From positions 1 through 64,000 of the forward strand of contig NZ_JANIIC010000054.1 in NCBI RefSeq assembly GCF_024519315.1: a stretch of DNA of 64,000 nt, in the 5' to 3' direction. The stretch comes from Streptomyces malaysiensis subsp. samsunensis (GTDB lineage: Bacteria > Actinomycetota > Actinomycetes > Streptomycetales > Streptomycetaceae). Position numbers and translations under genes: made by a program. Below, piece by piece: positions 58,133-64,000 of this stretch (its first letter is position 1; every line of letters begins with the position of its first letter). Under the pieces are notes generated by a model. That model searched no databases. It saw only the letters and a program-made list of their open reading frames with translations, and was not told the DNA's origin.

Positions 58133-58360
58133 GCCCGCGGCCGGGTACGCCGCCGGGTGAGCGCTGCTGTCGGGTGGAATCCGCGGCCGGGTACGTCGCC
58201 AGGTGAGCGCCGCCGTTGAGTGAGCCCGCGGCTGGGTTTGTTGCCGGTGAGCGCTGCTGTCGGGTGGGACCCGCGGCTGGGCACGTCGCCCGGTAACGCC
58301 GGCGCCCCGTAAACCCGCGGCCGGGTACGCCGCCGATAAACGCCCTCGCCGCGTTAAACC
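58111..58360 (+). repeat. ~45-bp tandem repeat beginning in the CGNR gene 3' end
   Basis: Five or so degenerate copies of a unit containing gcgccgccgtggagtga and gcccgcggccgggtacgccg. The first includes the CGNR gene's last codons (NAAVE) and stop. Confidence 0.8.
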
Positions 58361-58629
58361 CAAGCATCGGCAAAACATGAATCGGATTCAGACATGACAC
58401 AGGCCCCGGATGGGGGGACCGGGGCCTGTGGGGCGGATTTGGGGAGGGAGCCCTTCCTGACGGCCGGCGCCCGCCCGGCGTCGGCCTACTCGGACTCAAG
58501 TACGCGTCGCGCGGCGGTAGATGTTCAGTCCGGAAATGGGATGTACATCACACGAGGGCCGATGAACGCCGAGCGTTTCCAGCCCGTACCCCCCTCGACC
58601 CGACGGCTTGCGTACGCAAAGATGCCCTC
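58361..58629. other. Leader of ECF sigma operon
   Basis: Contains an AT-richer patch with GGAAAT near 58530 that could be the -35 of an ECF-type promoter, but no matching -10 is convincing. A possible autoregulatory site for the sigma factor. Confidence 0.35.
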
Positions 58630-59151
58630 GTGACCGAGAGGACGACACCGGACGACGCGCTCATGCGCGCGCTCTACGCGGAGCACGCAGGCCCGCTTCT
58701 CGCCTTCGTCCTGCGCCTGGTCGCGGGCGACCGGCACCGAGCCGAGGACGTGGTCCAGGAGACCCTCCTGCGGGCCTGGCGCAACGCCGACCAACTGCGG
58801 CGCTCCGGAGGCTCGGTGCGGCCCTGGCTGGTGACCGTGGCCCGCCGCATCGTCATCGACGGCCACCGCCAGCGTCGCGCACGCCCCCACGAAGTGGACG
58901 CGTCACCGCTCCACGCGATGCCCGCCGCGGACGACATCGACCGCGCGTTGCGCCAGATGACCATTTCCGACGCGTTGAATGACCTCACCGACGCACATAG
59001 AGCGGCGCTCGTCGAGACATACTTCAGGGGACGGACGGTGAGTGAGGCGGCCGAAGTGCTGGGCGTTCCCGCCGGGACGGTACGGTCCCGGGTCTTCTAC
59101 GCGCTGCGCTCCCTGAAGCTCTCGCTCGAGGAACGGGGGGTCACGGCATGA
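58630..59151 (+). CDS. ECF-family RNA polymerase sigma factor
   Basis: 173 residues. Region 2 (ALYAEHAGPLLAFVLRLVAG, DVVQETLLRAWRN, WLVTVARRIVIDGHR) and region 4 (LTDAHRAALVETYFRGRTVS, EAAEVLGVPAGTVRSRVFYA). GTG start. Overlaps the anti-sigma gene by ATG within its last codon, so the pair is coupled. Confidence 0.94.
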   Translation: MTERTTPDDALMRALYAEHAGPLLAFVLRLVAGDRHRAEDVVQETLLRAWRNADQLRRSGGSVRPWLVTVARRIVIDGHRQRRARPHEVDASPLHAMPAADDIDRALRQMTISDALNDLTDAHRAALVETYFRGRTVSEAAEVLGVPAGTVRSRVFYALRSLKLSLEERGVTA

Positions 59152-59912
59152 TGCCGGCAGCGGACGACCAGCAGCACACCGCGGTCGGCGCCTATGCGCT
59201 CGGGGTGCTCGACCCCGCCGACGCGGCGCGCTTCGAGGATCACCTCATCGGGTGCGAGCGGTGCGCCGCCGAGCTCGACGAGCTGATGGGCCTCCCGCCG
59301 CTGCTGGCCGAGTACGCCACCGCCGCCGACGGCACCGCGCTCCCGGATCCGGCGGTGGTCACCGCCCGCCCAGGGCCGGAGCTGCTCGACCGGCTCCTGG
59401 ACGATGTCTCGTCGAGCCGTAAAGCCTCCGGCAGACGGCGGCTCTTCCTCGTCGCCGCGGCCGCCGTCCTCATCGTCGGCGGCCCGCTCGCTGGTGCGGC
59501 GATCACCAAGGGCTCCGACGACGGCGGCGGCAAGACCCAGGTGGTGGCGTCCACCTCCAAGCAGGTGTTCGACCAGGGACGGAAGTTCAGCGCGGTGGAC
59601 CCCGTCACCAAGGTGGACGCGTCCGTCTCGCTTCAGCAGAAGGGCTGGGGCACCTCCGTCGCCCTCAAGCTGGGCAACCTCAAGGGGCCGCGCAGCTGCG
59701 ACCTGGTTGCCATCGGCAAGGACGGCCATGAGGAGACCATCACCACCTGGGCCGTGCCCACCTCGGGCTACGGCGTCAAGGACGGGGACGGCTCCCGCTG
59801 GAGCAAGGAGCCGCTCTACGCCCAGGGCGGCGCCGCCATGAACACCGACGAGATCGAGCGTTTCGAGGTCCGCACCCTGGACGGCCAGCGGCTGGCCGAG
59901 GTCAGGCTCTGA
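59148..59912 (+). CDS. Zinc-binding anti-sigma factor with extracytoplasmic domain
   Basis: 254 residues. N-terminal ZAS motif (HLIGCERC, an HxxxCxxC), one membrane segment (RLFLVAAAAVLIVGGPLAGA), and an external domain of about 140 residues (KWGTSVALKLGNLK-like strands). It holds the ECF sigma factor inactive until an envelope signal, as known for this class. Confidence 0.9.
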   Translation: MMPAADDQQHTAVGAYALGVLDPADAARFEDHLIGCERCAAELDELMGLPPLLAEYATAADGTALPDPAVVTARPGPELLDRLLDDVSSSRKASGRRRLFLVAAAAVLIVGGPLAGAAITKGSDDGGGKTQVVASTSKQVFDQGRKFSAVDPVTKVDASVSLQQKGWGTSVALKLGNLKGPRSCDLVAIGKDGHEETITTWAVPTSGYGVKDGDGSRWSKEPLYAQGGAAMNTDEIERFEVRTLDGQRLAEVRL

Positions 59913-59975
59913 GAAACCCCCTCCCCGGAGGTGTACGGTTGACGGCTGCCCTTAAGAACACAGAAGGGGGCCTGG

Positions 59976-62522
59976 GTGGCCGCGCAGAACGCCACGCATG
60001 ACGGCCGGACCGCACCGCGGCGGGACCGCGGGGACGGGATCCGGGACAGCGAGATCCGGATCGAACAGGCGCATCTGGACCGGGTGTACCACCGCCTCGA
60101 GGAGAAGATCCACGAGGCGGAGTTCCTCATGGACGACGCCGCCAAGCGCGGTCAGGTCGGTACGCCCGGCGCGCTCGCCGAACGGGACGCCCAGGTCTTC
60201 CGGGCCGGGGTCCATCTCAACCGGCTCAACAGCGAGTTCGAGGACTTCCTCTTCGGCCGCATCGATCTGCTGCCGGGCAAGGACGGTGAGCGAGGCCCCG
60301 ACGGCGCCTACACCTCCATCGAGCCCGCCGACGACGCCATCCGCACCGGTCCGGACGGCGACCGCGCGGAGATCGCCGAAACGTTGCACATCGGCCGCAT
60401 CGGCGTCCTCGACGCCGACTACGCCCCGCTGGTGATCGACTGGCGGGCGCCCGCCGCCGCCCCCTTCTACCGCTCCACCCCGGTCGCCCCCGGCCGCGTC
60501 GTCCGCCGCCGGGTGATCCGCAGCAAGGGCCGCCGGGTGCTCGGCGTCGAGGACGACCTGCTGCGCCCCGAACTCAGCGCGACCCTGGACGGCGGCGCGC
60601 TGCCGGTGGTCGGCGACGGTGCGCTGATGGCCGCGCTCGGCCAGGCCCGCGGCCACACCATGCGCGACATCGTCGCCTCCATCCAGGCCGAACAGGACCA
60701 GGTGATCCGCGCCCCCGCCGCCTCCATCACCGAGGTCGAGGGCGGCCCCGGCACCGGCAAGACGGCGGTCGCGCTGCACCGCGCGGCGTATCTGCTCTAC
60801 CAGGACCGGCGGCGCTACGCGGGCGGCATCCTCGTGGTCAGCCCCACCCCGCTGCTGGTCGCCTACACCGAGGGCGTGCTGCCCTCGCTCGGCGAGGAGG
60901 GCCAGGTGGCCATCCGCGCGGTGGGCTCGCTGGTGGAGGGTTCCGAGGCCACCACGTACGACACCCCGGCGGTGGCCCGCGTCAAGGGCTCCTCCCGGAT
61001 GGTGCGGGTGCTCCGCAAGGCCGCCCGTGGCGCGCTGGAGCTGCCCCGGGGAGCCACCGCCGTATCGGCCTCGTCATCGACCCCGGCCCCCTCGTCGGCC
61101 CCGGCCTCGTCGTCGGAGTCCCCGGCCTCGTCGTCGGACCATGGCCAGCTGACCCTCGATATGGCGCTCGGCGCCCCCGCCGCGACCCCGTCGGGCGACG
61201 GCGCCAGACCCGGCGCGGGCCCCGGATCGAGACCCGGCGGCCCACCCGAGCGTTTGCGCGTGGTCGCCTTCGGCGCCCGGATCGAGCTGGGCGCCGATGA
61301 GCTGCGCACCATCCGCCAGAACGTGCTGGGCGGCACCGCGCCCGTCAATCTGCTGCGCCCGCGTGCCCGCCGGCTGCTGCTGGACGCGCTGTGGACCCGT
61401 TCCGGCGCGCCCAGGCGTTACACCGACCCCGAGCTGGCCGCCGAGGCGCGGGAGGGCTTCGACGAGGACATCTCCACCGAGGATTCCTTCCAGGACTTCC
61501 TCGACGCCTGGTGGCCCGAGCTCACCCCCCGCTCCGTCCTCGCCGCCATGGCCGATGAGAAGCGGCTGAGCCGCTGGTCACGAAGGGTGCTCAACCCCCG
61601 CGAGGTCCGTCAGGTGGCCCGGTCGCTCGGCCGGCTCGGCCCGGACGGGCAGGGCCCGCTGTCGGTCCACGACGTGGCGCTGCTGGACGAGCTCAACACC
61701 CTCCTGGGCACCCCCGCCCGCCCCGCGGCCCCCCGTGAGACGGATCCGCTGGACCAGCTGACCGGCCTGGATGAGCTGACCACCTACGCCGACCGGGTCG
61801 CCCCCCGCCGCACCCGCGCCGAGCGGGCCGAGCGGGAGCGCACCGACTACGCCCATGTCATCGTCGACGAGGCGCAGGACCTCACCCCCATGCAGTGGCG
61901 GATGGTCGGACGGCGCGGCCGCCACGCCACCTGGACGGTCGTCGGCGACCCCGCCCAGAGTTCCTGGTCCGACCCGGACGAGGCGGGGCAGGCCCGGGAC
62001 GAGGCGCTCGGCAGCCGCCCGCGCCGCCGCTTCACCCTCACCGTCAACTACCGCAACCCGGCGGAGATCGCCGAACTCGCCACCAAGGTCCTCACGCTCG
62101 CGATGCCCGGCACCCCGGCCCCCGAGGCGGTCCGCTCCACGGGTGTGGCGCCGCGCTTCGCCCCGGGCGCCGACGGCGACCTCGGCGCGGCCGCGCGCCG
62201 GGAGGCGCTCCGGCTGCTGGACGAGGTGGACGGCACCGTCGGCGTCGTCGTGGCGATGAACCGGCGCGAACAGGCCCGTCAGTGGCTGACGGGCCTGGGC
62301 CACCGGGTGGTGGCGCTGGGCAGCCTGGAGGCGAAGGGGCTGGAGTACGACGCCACGGTCGTGGTCTCGCCCGCCGAGATCGCCGACGAGTCCCCGGCCG
62401 GGCTCCGGGTGCTGTACGTGGCGCTCACCCGCGCGACCCAGCGGCTGACGGTGGTGTCGGGCAACCGCGATGAACCGGACGGCGAGGGCGTCCCGGACCT
62501 GCTGCGGGACTCCCCCTTCTGA
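59976..62522 (+). CDS. HelD-like RNA polymerase-associated helicase
   Basis: 848 residues. N-terminal coiled coil (EQAHLDRVYHRLEEKIHEAE), Walker A GGPGTGKTA, Walker B HVIVDEAQDL, QS-type WTVVGDPAQSSW and the C-terminal ALTRATQRL. A Ser/Pro-rich low-complexity linker lies between ~360 and 430. HelD proteins dislodge RNA polymerase from DNA and recycle it; some protect from rifampicin. GTG start with GAAGGGGG upstream. Confidence 0.92.
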   Translation: MAAQNATHDGRTAPRRDRGDGIRDSEIRIEQAHLDRVYHRLEEKIHEAEFLMDDAAKRGQVGTPGALAERDAQVFRAGVHLNRLNSEFEDFLFGRIDLLPGKDGERGPDGAYTSIEPADDAIRTGPDGDRAEIAETLHIGRIGVLDADYAPLVIDWRAPAAAPFYRSTPVAPGRVVRRRVIRSKGRRVLGVEDDLLRPELSATLDGGALPVVGDGALMAALGQARGHTMRDIVASIQAEQDQVIRAPAASITEVEGGPGTGKTAVALHRAAYLLYQDRRRYAGGILVVSPTPLLVAYTEGVLPSLGEEGQVAIRAVGSLVEGSEATTYDTPAVARVKGSSRMVRVLRKAARGALELPRGATAVSASSSTPAPSSAPASSSESPASSSDHGQLTLDMALGAPAATPSGDGARPGAGPGSRPGGPPERLRVVAFGARIELGADELRTIRQNVLGGTAPVNLLRPRARRLLLDALWTRSGAPRRYTDPELAAEAREGFDEDISTEDSFQDFLDAWWPELTPRSVLAAMADEKRLSRWSRRVLNPREVRQVARSLGRLGPDGQGPLSVHDVALLDELNTLLGTPARPAAPRETDPLDQLTGLDELTTYADRVAPRRTRAERAERERTDYAHVIVDEAQDLTPMQWRMVGRRGRHATWTVVGDPAQSSWSDPDEAGQARDEALGSRPRRRFTLTVNYRNPAEIAELATKVLTLAMPGTPAPEAVRSTGVAPRFAPGADGDLGAAARREALRLLDEVDGTVGVVVAMNRREQARQWLTGLGHRVVALGSLEAKGLEYDATVVVSPAEIADESPAGLRVLYVALTRATQRLTVVSGNRDEPDGEGVPDLLRDSPF

Positions 62523-62803
62523 GGCGCGGTTCTCCCCCCGGCCACCGCTGGGAGGTGCCCCCGGCCGGAAGGCCACGGAGGCCGGAAGACCCCGGCGGCC
62601 GGGGGACCGGAGGGGGCTTCGAAATCCACCCCCGGGAGGGGAATCCCTTCCCGGGCCTGTTTGTTAGCCTTGATGTGGCACCGGCTCGATCCAAGCCCCC
62701 GGGCCCAACCTTCGTCGCTTCGAGCGACCACTTGCCGCGAGGCGAGCATGGCGGGTCGGTGCCACCTTTCATCTCTTCCGTAAGAGGTCCGCGCCGGGCG
62801 GTG
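62523..62803. terminator. Convergent intergenic region with long GC hairpin
   Basis: A 10-base stem cccccggccg (62558-62567) with its complement (62596-62605) around a 28-base loop could terminate helD. The rest, including an AT-richer ttgttagccttgatg, has no gene. Confidence 0.45.
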
Positions 62804-63013
62804 TCAGCCGCCGAGGACGCGGACCTCTTCCGCTTGCGGGCCCTTGCGGCCCTGCACGATCTGGAATTCGACCCGCTGCTCATCGACCAGGCTGCGGTAG
62901 CCGCTGCCGTCGATCGAGCTGTAGTGGACGAAGACGTCCGGTCCGCCGTCCTCCTGGGCGATGAAGCCGTAGCCCTTCTCGGCGTTGAACCATTTCACGG
63001 TGCCCTGAGCCAT
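62804..63013 (-). CDS. Cold-shock protein, CspA family
   Basis: 69 residues. RNP1 KGYGFIA and RNP2 VFVHYSS of the cold-shock OB-fold, with GTVKWFNAEKG at the start. Single-strand RNA/DNA chaperone. GAGGAG seven bases before the ATG. Confidence 0.95.
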   Translation of the reverse strand: MAQGTVKWFNAEKGYGFIAQEDGGPDVFVHYSSIDGSGYRSLVDEQRVEFQIVQGRKGPQAEEVRVLGG

Positions 63014-63293
63014 GCCCGCGCTCCTCGTTGTCTCTTCCTCTGACGTCTTCTGACGCTGTAGCGCGCCAGAGCCTAGGCCGGAGGATGCGGCGCACGGCCC
63101 GCCTCGCCAGGCGTTCCCGCGAAGGAGTGGGGCTTTCCACTCGGCTGACCCCACTCTGCTATGTCAGAACAATATGTCCGAAAGTCGGGCCGGGTTACCC
63201 CATACCCAGAGGTAGGTGTAACCATCTGAGGACGTGGCCCGGCAATCCCGCGGCCCGGACAGCATGAACAAGGGAAAGCAGAGGAAGCAGGCC

Positions 63294-64000
63294 ATGGCAA
63301 CGGCGCCCAGCGTCTCGTACTCGATGACGGTCCGGCTGGAGGTGCCCGCGAGCGGTACCGCGGTCAGCCAGCTGACCACGGCCGTGGAGTCCTCCGGTGG
63401 CTCGGTAACGGGCCTTGACGTAACCGCTTCCGGCCACGAGAAGCTCCGTATCGACGTCACCATCGCCGCGACCTCGACCGCGCACGCCCAGGAGATCGTG
63501 GAGAAGCTGCGGGGCATCGAGGGTGTCTCGCTCGGCAAGGTCTCCGACCGTACGTTCCTGATGCACCTCGGTGGCAAGATCGAGATGTCGTCGAAACACC
63601 CCATCCGCAACCGTGACGACCTCTCCATGGTCTACACGCCCGGTGTGGCCCGGGTCTGCCAGGCCATCGCGGAAAACCCCGAGGACGCCCGCCGTCTCAC
63701 CATCAAGCGCAACAGTGTGGCGGTCGTCACGGACGGCTCCGCGGTCCTCGGCCTCGGCAACATCGGCCCCAAGGCCGCCCTGCCGGTGATGGAGGGCAAG
63801 GCGGCCCTCTTCAAGCGGTTCGCGGGCATCGACGCCTGGCCGATCTGCCTGGACACCCAGGACTCGGACGAGATCGTCGCGATCGTCAAGGCGATCGCCC
63901 CCGGCTTCGCGGGGATCAACCTGGAGGACATCTCCGCCCCCCGCTGCTTCGAGATCGAGGCGCGGCTGCGCGAGGCCGTGGACATCCCGGTCTTCCACGA
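63294..64000 (+). CDS. NAD-dependent malic enzyme with N-terminal ACT domain, truncated by window end
   Basis: 236 codons visible. An ACT-like regulatory domain (SMTVRLEVPASGTAVSQLTT, KLRIDVTIAATSTAHAQEIV) precedes the malic enzyme core (SMVYTPGVARVCQAIAENP, VTDGSAVLGLGNIGPKAALP, FKRFAGIDAWPICLDTQD). Converts malate to pyruvate and CO2. ATG 63294 has GAGGAAG; an in-frame ATG at 63264 is possible. Confidence 0.93.
   Translation, partial: MATAPSVSYSMTVRLEVPASGTAVSQLTTAVESSGGSVTGLDVTASGHEKLRIDVTIAATSTAHAQEIVEKLRGIEGVSLGKVSDRTFLMHLGGKIEMSSKHPIRNRDDLSMVYTPGVARVCQAIAENPEDARRLTIKRNSVAVVTDGSAVLGLGNIGPKAALPVMEGKAALFKRFAGIDAWPICLDTQDSDEIVAIVKAIAPGFAGINLEDISAPRCFEIEARLREAVDIPVFH

Overview
The window is chromosomal DNA from a high-GC actinomycete, almost certainly a Streptomyces or close relative. 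The evidence is very high GC with GTG and TTG starts, XRE-DUF5753/DUF397 regulator pairs, an LAxTG-sorted surface protein, and the conserved block pkaA-pkaB-prfB-ftsE-ftsX-ctp-smpB-ssrA followed further on by narK, a HemD-like gene, an ECF sigma/anti-sigma pair, helD and malic enzyme. From memory, both core runs resemble one region of the S. coelicolor chromosome. No rRNA, tRNA or CRISPR array was seen; the only RNA gene is tmRNA.

Layout. 1-5.8 kb: a 51-bp tandem repeat, then a leftward polymer cluster (FkbM methyltransferase, Stealth phosphotransferase, a fused GT2/CDP-glycerol-type transferase). 5.9-6.4 kb: a small membrane-protein frame with no normal start codon, joined to a decayed winged-helix regulator. 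6.5-12 kb: a leftward accessory locus of XRE regulator, DUF397 protein, a 30-residue peptide gene missed by ordinary ORF calling, a HEAT plus FGE/C-lectin-fold protein, an NB-ARC/TPR STAND ATPase and a PPOX-family protein. 12.1-16.3 kb: an anti-sigma-type ATPase and a sugar ABC operon whose MalF-type permease carries an extracytoplasmic domain. 16.6-25.6 kb: a giant FHA/FtsK-like protein divergent from two Ser/Thr kinases. 25.6-32.4 kb: core translation and division genes.

32.4-40.8 kb is an accessory island. It holds a decayed aspartimide-graspetide pathway (ATP-grasp C-terminal stub plus a PIMT homologue with an in-frame stop), an apparently leaderless small-peptide/SAHH-like/NUDIX operon, two more XRE regulators with small partners, and three overlapping small ORFs. 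A damaged copy of the start of the MDR oxidoreductase gene at its left edge forms a direct repeat with the intact gene at its right edge. 40.9-43.9 kb: TetR, DUF3592, and a TnpB element with a frameshifted N-terminus. 43.9-49.3 kb: a GH31 alpha-xylosidase with its own ABC importer behind a perfect LacI-type palindrome. 49.4-53.9 kb: two LysR regulators, an alpha/beta hydrolase and two paralogous toxin-antitoxin-like pairs. 54-64 kb: the second core run, ending in a truncated malic enzyme.

Genes work together mainly as short overlapping operons (ATGA, GTGA or TGATG junctions are frequent). The most unusual unit is the peptide/FGE/STAND locus. A recurring oddity is that the last codons and stop of a gene (prfB, narK, the CGNR gene) are repeated just downstream.
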